64,000 nt of DNA from Phorcus lineatus. Lineage: Eukaryota; Mollusca; Gastropoda; Trochida; Trochidae. The stretch lies in assembly GCA_921293015.1 (NCBI GenBank), contig OV121092.1, positions 12,654,001-12,718,000 of the forward strand. Direction: 5' to 3'. The translations under genes and the position numbers were made by a program. Numbering within the stretch: position 1 is the first letter of the stretch; every line of letters begins with the position of its first letter. Below are positions 33,836-48,595 of the stretch, piece by piece. The notes under the pieces were generated by a model. That model saw only the letters and a list, made by a program, of their open reading frames with translations, was not told where the DNA came from and ran no database searches.

Positions 33836-36236
33836 AAAAGTACAAGAATTCATTTCACAATCGTCACCATATTTTCACCCTGACCAAGTTTATGACCTTT
33901 TGTCCCTCACAATGCCTGTTGCAAACTTTATCAACTTTTGTTGTTTTGGAATTAGTATACATTTTTGGTTTTCTTATTCTATATGAGGGTTTGATCATTC
34001 ACTTAGACAAGGTGTTACAGCATTCTTAAACGTTTAACGTTGTTAATTATTAGCATCTTCCTCATTCGTTTTAGTCTGATTGATTAAAACTTGCGCGCAG
34101 TCTAATGTAAACCGATTCCAACCTCGACGGAACGTTATATCTAAGATCATAGCGGTTGGTATTGTAATACAAACGTTGATAAAAATGTTAGCCTCACTTC
34201 GGTTACCACTATGAGCATTCTTTCCTTACGAAACAGGCATCATCTGAAACCAGTTAATCTGTCATTTTATATATTGGGAAAAACAACTTTCATAAAAATT
34301 GTGTACAGACATTGCCGAGTTAAGTTAGGTGAGTAAGTAATAAAATGCCCACTGTGTCATATATAAATATATCAAAGTCTTATCTTAACAAAAAAGTAGC
34401 GTAATTAAACCAAAATCGGTAAAGCTGGCTCTCCAACTTTGTGAAATGAAGATTAACACACGCAATATGTTTACCACGGTTTTGAATAGATTTTCCAAAA
34501 TACTGAACAAGTGTTGCATTGATAAGATTGTATAGCTCTTTCTTACGGAGACAATGTTCAAACTAAACGCATCGACACTTTGTCTATTGCGGATTATTAA
34601 TTTTTAAAAAGTACCGAAGACGAGGTGATAAGTCTCCGCAGTGCAAAACATTTATTTTGTAATCTTATTTTCAGATTTCACGAATCCCTATTATCAAAGT
34701 CGTCTTGGGGTTGACTGACTTCACTGTAGTTATGGCCAGAGGTTGGTGACAGCTGTCTCTCACTTAGTTTCTGTGCACTGAGAACACCGACTCAATCTAT
34801 CACTAACTATTTTTCCCCAGAATGTGATTAAATTTTATGTATCTAATTTCTAAATCATTTGTTGGCTCTACATGTTGTGCTACGCTCCAGATTACAAGGG
34901 AAATACTAGTCACGGCTCACACTCTACATACAGGTATAAGATATTCCAAATCCCATATTGCTTTATAAGTGATATCATTTATAATTACTTGTTCAGAGTT
35001 ATAATAAATAATGACAATTCAATATTTCTAAACACAACAAAAACGTTTAAACTCTCAATAAATGTTCAAGGCAAACTGTGAGATATAAGAAACGTCTTTG
35101 ACCTTTTTAATAATTGTGCTTGTTAAATATACTCACATATAAACTGATATCGCATATAAAAGTTGTGTTCCTCAAAAACATGTAAGACAAGAAAAAAAGA
35201 AAATCTGACAAAATGTTTTTACTTTCAAACGCAATATTAAACTGGATGATTTCACAATAAGATGTTATCATTTTTTAATTTGAAATGTAAGCAATGACTT
35301 TTTTTAGAAACTAAGTTCGCCCAACGTTTTTTTGATAAAGTATAACTAATGCTACTCATTCGGTTTAGTTCAGAACAATGTGAAAAGCCACTGCGATACG
35401 TTTGAATAGTATATGACTAATCACGTGTCTTATCATATACGGACGATTATCAATTTCACTACAGAAAAGACTTTTTGTAAGTTTGATTTCTTTTAAGCAT
35501 TAACGTGACATTATTACACAAGAATCTAAAATTCCAATCCATGCAATCAGAATCGTCTCCGATATAATAACTCGTGTGTAACTGCATAATACTGTATTGC
35601 TATCAAGAGAATATCTTAACCTTTTACGAAAAGAGAATCGTATTTCAAGTAGTAACATTCCTAATACGCTCGTTAGAATTAGAATAAAGGGCAAGAATTA
35701 AGTTTTATTTTCCTCTAACGAAATAAAGATTTATTTTATCAACAATCTAACATTTTCGGAGATCGTGTTATACATGCAATGAAAAACTAACAAAATAGAA
35801 TAAATGTTGACAATCTATTGGTTCATGGATATTATCGTGCTACAATTATAAGAACTATTGTTTTGGCGTTATACCCTTAAAATTTAAATACAAGTGTATG
35901 AAAAATATATTTTCTTTAGATAATAATCACATTAGTCTGAGTAAAGTCTCCTTGCATTCATCAAAAACTATATATAAATAAGGACTCGTTTGGTAATTAT
36001 TATTAATTAAACTAAAAAAGGTATTACTGACAGAGAACTCAAAATGGAAGCTTGAAAATACTTTTTGACATTTAGTTTAAAGGTTAGAGAGAACCATTTT
36101 GAAAAAAAGTTTATTGAATTATTGAATTTATTAAAACCAGTCATATGTTGTTTTCATTGTGTATCATTGTTAATGAGCCAGTTCTTAAACCTAATATGCT
36201 GGTGACATTTTGTTCCTTGAGAACCCAGGTAACTAT

Positions 36237-36285
36237 GTTCTATGGGCCTGTGGCCTAAAACTTGAAATAAATTCTTCTTCGCCAA
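36237..36285 (+). mobile_element. LINE-tail-like fragment
   Basis: TTCTATGGGCCTGTGGCCTA followed by AAACTTGAAATAAATTC resembles the 3' UTR seen (inverted) at 28204-28240, without the CAGA/TCTG tail. Very short, so tentative. Confidence 0.35.
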
Positions 36286-37279
36286 ATATACACTTTTCAG
36301 TCGGCAGTGGCAAGTTTATTACCTCGCTGAAAATGTCGCTGAAATGTATTTGATTTTTTAGCAAAAATCAAGTTCAAGAGCGAGTGTTGATAGTTCGGTA
36401 AAACCATAGGAATTGTTTTCATTATTATAAATAATAAAAGGTGTTTACAGTAAAATGACCCTCACTTTCTTTTTCAGGACACCATTTCTTACTATTGTGG
36501 TAAATGATCCTCATGAGATGTTTACCTATAGTAAATATACAGTACTTAAACCTCTATCATAAATACGATTTTGTAAAGGCATAATCAGCAACATACATGC
36601 AACGCGCTAAAACTCGTTTAGAAATAAAAATTATTACCATAAAAATATATGCAGACAAATATAAGATCACGATTTAACCACAGTTTACTGGAAGTGTATG
36701 TAATAATGGAGATTCATTACGATCATTTCAAAACCTTAAACCCGAAGGTTGTTGGGCTGTCACAGACAGGTCCTTAAGAGGCGGATTACCACAAAAATGT
36801 TCTTTAGATAAATGAAGCCCCCTATAGAAGCGTATCGATTTGACACATTTCCTCCAAAGACTGCCCGAAACGGTTCTATTTTGAAAACGTTCCTCGCCAA
36901 CTCGTCTGTGATTGAATGCAAATCTATTGCCTTACATCAATTATTTATTTCTTCAATCTCTTTTTGTACTGCTCATGGTATCCAATTAACCACGACAGTG
37001 TTTGTATGAATCTAAACTCGCCAAAACTTCCGTTGTTTATCACGTTGATTATGTAAGTATTAATGTTACTCAACAACTATATTTCATATTTTCATCTTAT
37101 CATTCACCCTGGTGTAACGTTGAATCCGCAAAGCTTGTAAAATTCCTCGATATCTATCAATGCTGCTATGTTATAAACCTAACCTTCGACATGACTTCCC
37201 TCGAGCATTTGGAACAGTACCTGGCCGAAAGGACGGAGGCGTTGTGTTTGTCCTAGACTGTTATCCGCCCTCGCCATGT

Positions 37280-37830
37280 GGAAGGGAGATATAGGTTTAG
37301 GTTCCATCCGTCCGTCTGCGCGTCCGTTTATACGTTCCAGCTAAAGGGGACAACTTTTATCATCAAACTTTTTAGATAGGATAACCAAATTAGTTGTGTG
37401 GCTTGAGGATATCAATACTTTAATGAAGTTTGGAAATGAGAAGCATGCAAATATGTTTTCCGGCGTTACTGTCCTTGTTCGAGAGACATCTTTTTTCAGA
37501 AATCATTTAACATGCTATTACCAAAGCAGGTGTATAGCTTCATGGTGTCAGTACCTTGAGCGGGTTAAAAAATGTGATGCGTGCGAAATATTTTAGGAGT
37601 TATTGACCTTGTTCCGTTTATAAGACTTAGTGTAAGGTAATATTCAATGGTGACAGCTTTTCACAGAAATTGTTTAAGATAGAATTATCATATTAGGGTT
37701 GTGGCTTGAGGGCATGAATATGATTCGAAGATCAGTTCGAAAATGAGGAGCACGCAATCATTTATGATGTTCCGAGTTTTTGCTCATGTTATGTTTTTAG
37801 CCGGATTTTGGACATTCAGTCAAACGTAAA
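37280..37830 (+). repeat. Diverged ~320-bp tandem dimer repeat
   Basis: GTGTGGCTTGAGGATATCAA (37397) and GTTGTGGCTTGAGGGCATGA (37699) head two related blocks that also share the order ACAACTTTTA / ACAGCTTTTC, GAAATGAGAAGCATGCAA / AAAATGAGGAGCACGCAA and GTTCCGAG-like ends. The first block begins with CCATCCGTCCGTCTGCGC. It looks like a dispersed repeat inserted in unit 2 and not in unit 1. Confidence 0.6.
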
Positions 37831-39109
37831 TAAAATGTAAAACAATCCTTTTAATTACAAAATCAACTCTACTTCCATAGATTTTCTGAGTAATTTCAAT
37901 AAATCTTGAATAATTGTCGGGAACATTACGTTAGTTTGCATTTTGTTTTACACGACTATATATGGTGGAATTCAAATTGAGAAATACATGAACTAAAACG
38001 GAAGACGATTCAATTTCGTATTCATCAGCATTGACGCTCATGCAATCAAAGTTCGCCTTCACTCGAGTACGCATTTTTTAAGTAACCCTCATTAGTATAT
38101 CACCAAATATTCAAAGTGGCTAACGTTATTCGAGCGATCAACCTTCAGGACTCGTAGTTATAAAAATCAAGAGTTTTCGGTGAATATAATAGTTTCTCTT
38201 GCGGGAGGAAAGTATAATCTGGTTATCCACTCAGTTATGAAGATGATGACATGCGTACATTTCTTATTTCGCAATAGAACGCGACGTTGTCATAACAGGA
38301 CTAGCCGTTGCGTCAATTTGTTCTGTCCAATCAGAATCGCCGAAAAACGTGTAACAACATCACTTTGTAATTATTAGATGTTATCTTATTATATGTTTTA
38401 GTGTGTGTGTCTGTGGATCAACCGACATTGTACCCGGTAGTTGAGGTTTATCAATTTCTACCTGCCAGTGTCGAAAGTGTAACAGATTGAATCTATTTTA
38501 ATAATAGAAATAATCTTACATTTCTAATTTTCAAGTCTAAAATTGGCTTAAAGTATAATCAAAATAAAAATAGAAGGAATTGCACTTTGATCAGAATGTT
38601 TTGATTTATCAATCGGCTTATTATTGAATTAAAGCAAAATTGTATTGATTTTTGCCATTATCAATCATATCGAAAGTTCCATTTGGCAAATTCAAAACAT
38701 GAGGTTAATGTATCGTATATGTTTGTATACTTTATGAATCGATTTATGATCTTATAAAACAGAAACGCATTTGAAGATATCAAACCGAAAAGTATTAGTT
38801 TGCTTTCAATAGTATGATTGTATTGACTAGTTCTTATCGATCTGGGAGACGATGATCGTGAAGCTTTGTTTGTAAGCTTTGAACCACTCCCGAAGCGAGT
38901 ATTATTACGAAGAAACCTATAAATAAGTTTACATTGTTAATAGGATCACGATATACATCTAGTCAATAGGAAATAATGACATCTTTTTCCATTTTGTTGA
39001 TGTTATAATTGATTAGCCGTTCAATCAGCGCATCTTCCCAGCTGTTGCGTAGTAGTGGTGTAAGGAATGATGACGCTAAACATCATTGAACACAGCGAAT
39101 ATTGTTCAT

Positions 39110-39157
39110 AAAACACTTTATTCGAAACAACAGAAGTTGTTGTTAATAAAGTGTTTT
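39110..39157. repeat. Perfect-arm hairpin
   Basis: AAAACACTTTATT (39110-39122) pairs with AATAAAGTGTTTT (39145-39157). Inside, AACAACA (39126-39132) pairs with TGTTGTT (39138-39144), with a 3-base bulge and a 5-base loop. The stem of 20 pairs in 48 bases is too short for a normal microRNA precursor. Confidence 0.85.
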
Positions 39158-40627
39158 GCATAATTATGATTTTACCTGATATCAACCTTTCTATGGCTCG
39201 CAATGACAGGAACATATCAAAAGAATGAAATTTGTTTAATTAAAGTAAGATATTAACAAGTTAGTTTAGATATGTGTCCAGATCTTACATTAAGGGGAGG
39301 GGGAGTTTCTCTGCTTTTACTAACAGTTCGTTAAGCTGTTGACGCATTCACTTTTGAATGGTATTATTTGTTATGTAGTTATACAAAAGACTTTAGTCAA
39401 ATTACATAATTTATGAAATTTCTTTAATTATGTTTCAAGTCTTCGATGATTCTTATTCTTTGATGTGACATGATGGAATTTGTCTTGGTCGCATTAATTT
39501 TATCTCATTTCAATGATAAGCCCATTGACAGTATGTATGATCATGTTTTATCATTTAAAACAGGCTTTTACAGAAGTTATCGCTTATGTAAGCTCAAGAG
39601 TCATCTACAAACAATATCGACATTGAAACTTCTCTGGTTTGGAGAAAAGCCTCTTGTTATCAATTTGGATATTTGATGCCCTTGTAAACGTTTTACGAGA
39701 TATGTTAATACTCGATTTTTATAACAAAACGCATAAGAGTAATACATACATGAGGTACTATCGAGTGGAAATGTCAGAGTGTCACGAGCATCATTTGACC
39801 CTTTATTACAGACCATTGGCGATTTATATAACCGATCACAATACAACGTCTACTACATCTGGACTAGAAATATCTGTCAACTGACAACATAACAAAAAAT
39901 TCTCCTTGTGAACTTTCAAAGGCGACACATTTCACAATGATTATCATATGAGTCATATCCTTGTATAACAACAAACCTTGCTGCTGTATTCAACATTAGC
40001 GTCAATTGAAGATAGACATTGCTTCAGCGGAAGGCAGAAAGCAAGAAAAAATATCTTTAAAAGTCAAATTAGACTTTCATACAGCATTATTTATCTGCGT
40101 TTATCTTAAAGGTCACAGTAAAGCCGTTTTATTCCCGTTCAGACCCTATGCAGGGTGATGGAAGTCGTGTCATATTACAGCAATATTTGTCATAAATTTG
40201 TAGTTAGATATCTTGAAACTTGTGTTTCGACATCAGGTCAAACCTTTCTGACCTGGTTCAAAATAATGGTCTCTTTATTGGCCATTTGGCGGAAATAGAT
40301 TTCCTGTATCAACTAATAAAATGGCATTCCGTACCAGGAATAGAGAGTTTCCTTACAAATCAAATTTCCATCAATCATGCTCATATCGGATGGAAACATA
40401 CAACGTCAGAACAATGTGTGCCATTTGCTAAAGCATTGATTTTTCTTAAAGTAGATCAAAACCTAAACAAACTTGGCAAAAACGTTCAACAGGTTTGGGT
40501 GCTCTGCTACTTTGAAAGTCAGGGCAAACTCGCCCACGTTAAACTCCAACTTTCGCTGATTTGTTTATGCCATCTGTGCATTTGGTATCCTTCCAAATTC
40601 ATTTATTAAATTTTTTCAATAGTCCAA

Positions 40628-40680
40628 TACATCGTATGTACCGCAGAAACGTGTACCGTAAACGTCAAATATATAGAAAA
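40628..40680 (+). repeat. Dispersed repeat end next to TC tract (inverted relative to 46510-46565)
   Basis: GTACCGTAAACGTCAAATAT plus ATAGAAAATTCTCTCTC closely matches the reverse complement of 46510-46565 (ATACCGTAAACGTCAAATAT, ATAGAACATTCTCTCTG). In both copies the element ends in TTCTCTCT, so the long TC tract may have grown from this end. Confidence 0.75.
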
Positions 40681-41622
<942 letters not shown>

Positions 41623-42449
41623 CGTGTGAAGTAATCCTTTGACCATGTGTGTTTAGCGAAATATTGATGTAATGATTATATGAACTTAATACCTAACGTG
41701 ACATAAACCAATTCATCCTTCAAGTGTTAAGCATAAGTAAGACACCTTAGATTATGCTCTCCGTAGTATATTGCTTTTATGAAATACATTCTTTACACAA
41801 GATGGCTAGTAGAGAACAGAAATCAGGTAACAATGGTACAATAATTAGTACAGTGGCAGTATGTCACATGTGATGTTAGTGTTGATAATACTGCGTATTT
41901 CAAAATCATGACACTTCTATCTAAATTATATAATTAACATTTCGATAATGTTTAACAAGTATTATCCCAAGAGCAACATTGATTGTCAATAAAACCGATA
42001 CAAAACAATCATAATTTAATGGACTAAACATGTAACATGCACATGTTTTTAGTTTTCCTGGTTCAATATAATGATATTTGGGTGCAGTTTAAGATATGTG
42101 ATATCTCATCCTTGTTTGGATCTGTTACCTAACCTAGACGTTTAAATGTTGTGTAAATAGAACTGCAAACAATGTTCTAATCAAACTTTGTATGGCTTTG
42201 CAATGAAAGGAAGACTTAGCTTCTAATGGCCTGAGGTACGTCAAACTAGGAGAAAGGTCGGGATGTTATTATTTTCCCTGGACTAAAATTAAAGCACTTG
42301 AAAAAATTTAAAAATAGACTATTTTAGCGAGCGTCTTGCTGTGCAAGCATGCTAAACTTGACAATACCTATGTGTCTGTAATTTCAAGGCTTGTAGCAGA
42401 AACTTGACCTTTTATCCATTTTGATGATGGATCTTTTAAAACTTATACT

Positions 42450-43530
42450 TTGGTAAATCAATAATCAACTACACCCTTCAAAAATCTAATGCCGTTTTGT
42501 AGTAAACAAAAGTATTTTGAAACTGTCTTTGACACTTTGAGTATACTTTTTTCGTGATGAACCGCACCAAAATTCAGGCGTCGGCGTCGATGTCTCTTAG
42601 CTTGCTGATGATGTATTATATGCGAGAAATATTGAGAAATTGATAGTATTTACATTTTTTTAAAAGAATAATTCAGAACAAAATGAAGTTTGCACATATA
42701 TATCATCATTGATTGGTTTGGTGTTCCGTAAAGTGAATCTAATTTATTTTTCATGTAGTTTAGATTTTTCAAAATAAAACACGTCTATAACATTAAAAGT
42801 TCGTATGTAAGTTAATGAATAGTTAACCTTAGATCCCACCTCAATCTCAAAATTTTGCATGTCGTTTTTCTGGAGACATCACGAGAAAATGATCAGTAGT
42901 ATATGGTGTTATAATATCAATGACAACAGCTCTACCGACTTCTTAATTTATGTTTTGACCAGTTTCCAGGTATCATATTGCATGAAAAGAGAACATCACT
43001 AACACAACTCCAACACTTTTACGGTAGTGATTCTGGAAATATTTTGATCTTCGACTACGGTTTGACTTCTAAGAAACTTTGGTTGGAATTTTCAATATAT
43101 TTACTGCATACTTTGAAACCAAAACTATTCAGATAATTCTCAACTCATATTGTGTTACAACGTGATTTATTACAATGAACATAAGACTTATCTCTTGACG
43201 TGCTTATAATTACCGCTTGTATTGTAAAGCTTAGTTGGTACTTGAAATCTGCATTATAAGATTACAAGTAAATAAGTTCATCTCAGAGTCACGCGAGTGC
43301 TTGCCAAATACAGCATCTAAATGCACACCATACAAGTAACCATACATGTATATGTATTCTTTTCTCAAACGATTGCGCACGTAATTCAAATGTACCAGAC
43401 AGCACAAATTCTGTTAAGATAACATGTGCTCAAATTATCCATCATAAACGGTTTGATACGGAATGCGGAAATATGTGTTTGCAGATTTACGTGTTAGTGT
43501 TATTTGATTAATATGTTGAGATGAAAACAG
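42450..43530. other. Spacer, nothing recognised
   Basis: AT-rich; no gene, RNA or repeat relationship seen. Confidence 0.5.
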
Positions 43531-43533
43531 TGC

Positions 43534-43938
43534 TCAGAAACTTGTGTTAAAAACATCGGAAGGAAATCTTCCCTCTTGATTGATTGAAGTGTGAACTATC
43601 AGCTGGAATTGCAAGCAAGTTTCCTTAAGAAGACGGAAGCTAATTGCAACATGTCTTTCGGGAGGTTCACACGTCCAAGACACGTAGCAGTTCTTTGGCT
43701 TATTCAGATTAGGGAACATTAAGCTCTGGGTTTATCGTGTGTGCATCCTGGAACATCCCTTGGGTTTAGTGGGTCTATCATGTCACTGTCCAGGATGACT
43801 TTAACTGTTTGGGAGTCTTAATAGATGCCCAAAGATTGCGGTGTTAGGCAGAACTGATCAGTTTCATGCACAATCAAAGAAGCTCTCATGCAAACCATAG
43901 ACGGAACTGCGATTATAGTATGACATGCAATGGCCCTG
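43534..43938 (-). pseudogene. Possible decayed coding patch, unknown protein
   Basis: A stretch of more balanced base composition. One minus-strand frame (43938 down to about 43615) reads VCMRASLIVHETDQFCLTPQ, then after a stop TVKVILDSDMIDPLNPRDVP, then after two more stops RVNLPKDMLQLASVFLRK. A second, overlapping frame (43719-43534) is open for 61 codons with CYVSWTCEPPERHVAISF. Both look protein-like and I cannot tell which, if either, was real. No family recognised. Confidence 0.25.
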
Positions 43939-44069
43939 GGCTAGACAAGATCATGACGTAACGAATCGATAAATTCCATGCCGCATCCGTCACTTGTTGA
44001 CAAGATTACAATGTAACGGATCGGTAAATTAGTTCGTTGTTCAGCCAGACTTCAGCAATTCGAGTAAAC

Positions 44070-47000
44070 CAACATCGATACTTCATTTCACTCGACAAGT
44101 TACAAGAGTTTGGATAATTGTTGTAATGTAGCACGACAAGAAAGGCATTGAAAAGATAGTTGTAAACGTATCCGTAAAGAATAGAATTTTGGAAAACTCG
44201 CTTTTGACAAAGTTTCTACAACTGCATTGATCTAATATGAAAAAATTTTCAGTAACTATTGGCACACTTTCAATAAGAAATTAATTCAGCTAATGCGAAT
44301 GAGATGTTTAAAGTGTTAATAATTAAAAATTGATATATTGTTCCAGTTCAAATCTTTGCATGATACATGAATGTAGATTTATGTGAAGCCTGGTGTCATT
44401 TGAAACAACCGACAGAGACTTTTATTGAGGATATTCTGAGAGAATGTGATAGTCAAATAGAGGATGTTAGTTTTGAGTAATCGAACATTAACCCTTTGTC
44501 TGTTGATCTATCTGCGGACATGAATAATAAATGAATAGATAATATGAATATTACCCACCACTATCTATAACCATTCAATTAGACCAGCCAATTTTCATTG
44601 CTCACTTTCAAATTTGCTTTCTTTTTAATTTTCAAAGCTGTAGGTTTGATATAACATAATCGAATGGCACAAACAACCCGAAGAAACGTGGTGTTTGTGA
44701 CAAATAATATAAACTTCATAAATGTTGATTATAAATATATCCTTTTTAAAAATCATTCCGATTGATATGAAGTAATTAACACATAGCGAAAAAGTAATTG
44801 AAACATCTAAATTAGTGGATGGGAATGGATAAAGCTAAATGATATTACATATTTGTTTTTCCCTAAATGTAACCAAACACATTTTGTAAAACCGCTGTTG
44901 ACAATCCATGTTAAGTTAGGAAAAATATTATTAGCGATATTTGAATAGTTTGACAGCCCCCGTCATATCGCTGAGTGATTAGACATGTGTGATAAGTTTG
45001 GCGTTGTATATGTGTCATTATTATTTGGATTTACTCGAAAGCAACATGACGAAGAGAGTAAATATTAAACTCGTGCCTTCATCAAATTCCAGAAAAGGGC
45101 AATACCATGTCGTTCTAAAAAAGAGTTCGCCTTAAAACGTAGTGTCTACATAACAGTGGTATTTCGGGTTTATTTTCCAAAGCACCACTGATGAACGTTA
45201 AGCGTTAAGGTTAATACTGTCCCTATTGTTAACATAGCAAATAGACACAAAATATGAATCCTTACACGTTGTAATTAACCACATGATCACACATTGCCAT
45301 TTCGTTTTGTATTTACAATGAAACCTTACTGTCGTCACCTATCTATACCTGTGGCTTCAGTATTTAATGGAAAAGTACATAGTGTTTATCTTGAACCAAT
45401 TTATCTGCCTTGTTTCTTTTGTTTGGTTTGTAGTTTAAAATAAGTAGTTGTACGAGTTTGTCATCAACGGAAAACATGCAATGACGTTCAGGAAAATGTG
45501 TCAGGTTGAAGCATACAGCGGTCAATGAAACCTGTTCATAAATGACCTTTTTCATTTCCGTACGTTGTTTAATTATTGGCACTTTTCTTTTATCATGAAA
45601 TGAACGTACACAAATTCAAAGAAAAACTTCAAATTGTTGATAAAAATCTATCATTTGTAATAAAGTGTTAAAGTATATAGTATATGTTTTTACTCTATTA
45701 ATGTGGGTTATTAACATTTGATTTAATGTATCTGTATAACATTTCTCTTCTAAATCGCTTTTTTATTTGCAATCAGCACATTATCTAGCACGAGCACATT
45801 TTTAAAACGATGCACAAGTATCACTGCCAGGTGTTAAGAGAATTCAAATTTTCAATCATTCAGTGATAATTCAGTAAAGTTACCACGTCACAGTAAAGGA
45901 AGGCTTTTACTCGGCTAAGTAATGCAGTTGATCATTAAAGCTATTTGTTGATAATTCAAAATGATTGAATGAAAGAAATGGCTTTCAAAGCTAACGCTTT
46001 TCCCAACAAATGATTGTTGTCTATTAAATTGCAATACTTTACCGAAAATGTTTCCTTGTCCTTGGACAATTGCCATTGTTGAACAGCTAGGATGTATTAT
46101 CATTGTGTCTCACGTATTCACCTTTTATTGAGAAATAAGGTTGGATATCTGCTGGAAATTATATCGGAAAGCTTCAAATAAAGCTCATGGTCATGTTCAC
46201 CCTAAAGGAAATAATCCAATATTTTTTCTTAGAAAGTTTTTTCTTGTTAAGTTGTTACGTTAGCAGTGTCTTTTGATGCAGTTTTGAGAGATATCGTCAC
46301 GTGGCTTATACAGTAGGGATTTCGAACTTTAAACATGATTCCCTTGAGAACAAATTGTTCAAATTTATGACGAAAAAAAATATACAAATCGTCTACCACC
46401 AACCTCTAATCTCCTATTGCGAAAAATACCCTCAATTTTTCGGAGTCCCTTATTCAATTACGAAATTGAAACCTATCACTCATATTTTTATGTTATCTAT
46501 CACCCTGTCATCAGAGAGAATGTTCTATATATTTGACGTTTACGGTATAAGTTTCTAGGGTACATACGGGAGAGTGCTCTATATGTTTTTTTGGCATTCG
46601 TTTCTGTACATACGATGTATTTGAATATTGCAAATACTGTGTCATTCGAATACATGAATATTGGGATAGAAAATGCACAGAAAAACATAACTACCTAACA
46701 GCTACCTTTGACAAAGAGTCATTGATGTAACTTTTGAAATGTGGCTAAAACAACGCAAAAGACAATGGTATGGGATGTATCAAGTGTGTTAGCCCATATT
46801 CTTGTTGTAAATGAACTTTTAATTTTCAGAACAAAGTATGGCTTTAACCTCAGGCTATAATTTGACAAAAGACTAAAGTCCTTGTTAGTTTCCTAGATGT
46901 TTGAGGATGTTCTATAATTAGCTAGCAGATAAAAAGGGAATGCACAAAGTCTCTTAACGTAAATAGAACAGATGCGTCACAGGGGGTTTCTAGAACCAGA

Positions 47001-48500
47001 AATGTTTTACTTGATTAATTTAATTTTTTTTCAATCAATTCATTTCGGTTTTGTAGGCTGTTGGCCCATGTAAGAAAAACTTTGCATTCTAAACACCGAA
47101 AAATGTAGTAGGTTTCCTAAAAAATGTCGTAGGTTTCCTAAAAACAAGAGCTTTCTTGCTAACCATTGCATTCCTCATTTTGCTGCTAATTTACACCATA
47201 TATCATGCTATAGATCACTGGTGATAAAGTAGTAAGGGAGAAAATATAAAAAGATAGGTAAAATAACATATTATTCAGTCCAGTAGATATTCCTCATAAA
47301 CCTCTTAGATATGTCTGATAATATACCAGGGTTGAACACAGGACTTACGTCGTGAAATTACCCATAGCAACCTTTATCTAAAAGTGTAACCGAATGAAGA
47401 GTGCTTTAGAGCTGTGAAATATACAATGTACAACTGACATTACTTATCCTATCAAACTATTCACTTTTTAATTAATGTCCTCGTGCCTGCCTAACAAGTA
47501 ACTTGAAGTATGTTATTTTTGTAAAATTAATAAGAATCTATACGATTAATGGATTTTGCTTACATAATTCTGTAACTGTAAGTCAATAGCTAACTTTTTA
47601 AAACAACGGAACTTAGGCCATTTTATAGAAATAGAATATGTTATTTGTAAATGTGTTTGTTTTCCAACAACAACTGATGATATAATGCTAACAAGCTTAA
47701 ATGTCATTCGCGAAACGGTAATTACTGATAAACAGCAACATTGGTCATCGGTTCACTTTCCTCTCATTCATTGAGGCTGGTAGGTAAAACTTGTTTTCCT
47801 CGATTTGTTGTGATTGTTTCTATTGATTAGTACGACGATTTCTGTTTTGTAGTTCAAGGAAGTCTTACAGTATATATGACCAAACTAAGGCAGAATGCAA
47901 TTGTATATTTCTGAGAAAGGCGTTACGTAATTGTTGAATAACAACGAATTATGGGTAAATATTTCCATTTTCTGTTTTGCCAAAATAATATTCTTATCTT
48001 AATGCCAACGTTCTGTAATCAAAGGAGGACTTAAAATTCCATGTCAAGAAGGACAAGGAAGTAGGTCAAAAAGTAGGTTAAGTAAGTCGATCCAAAAAGA
48101 AGATCAAGAAGCCAAGACAGAAAACTGCCTTTACTAATAAAAAAAAATTTTAAACACAGAACTGTGTAGAGAGAAAATCATTATGTCTTATTTGTTTAAT
48201 AATAACTTGTCGGTAAATATAACGACGAAACGTAAAACAAAGGAATGGGAAAGTCTAAAATCTAAATGAATAACTTTGATAGTCACAACATTTCCGGATT
48301 TACTCACAATATTGTTAGCAGACTTTCATTAGAATCACGAATAGTTAGTACATTTCATTTATCATATTTTTGGTAATTGTAAATGATGCTAGGAAAGTTA
48401 TCAACAAATATTCAAACATGGATCGACCAAACAATTGAATCTGAAATTTAGACAGACATCATAACATTCAGATTTCAGGCCTCAATCATGTGTTTTGCAA
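44070..48500. other. Long gene-poor spacer
   Basis: AT-rich sequence with only short open frames. The one structure I can support is the inverted partner (46510-46565) of the repeat flanking the TC tract. Confidence 0.5.
46510..46565 (-). repeat. Dispersed repeat, inverted copy of 40628-40680
   Basis: Reverse complement shares the phrase ATACCGTAAACGTCAAATAT and TTCTCTCT with 40628-40690. The encoded peptides also agree (YRKRQIYRTFSL versus YRKRQIYRKFSL), although that could be simply DNA identity. Confidence 0.75.
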
Positions 48501-48504
48501 TAAA

Positions 48505-48595
48505 GTATAGTTTCGCCCTGAACTATTATGAACGTCAAATCACTCGGGCGTCGTCCTCGTGCATTCACTGTAATAGTTCAGGGTAAATACTACAA
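48505..48595. mobile_element. Small foldback hairpin (MITE-like), ~90 bp
   Basis: CCCTGAACTATTA (48516-48528) and TAATAGTTCAGGG (48571-48583) are perfect inverted arms, with weaker pairing extending both outward and into the 42-base CpG-rich loop (CACTCGGGCGTCGTCCTCGT). A dispersed tiny foldback element or a structured RNA are both possible; no target duplication was clear. Confidence 0.65.

Noticed and set aside
40220..40609. 129-codon + frame
   Set aside because: Starts at a non-ATG codon, no recognised domain, no splice or poly(A) context.
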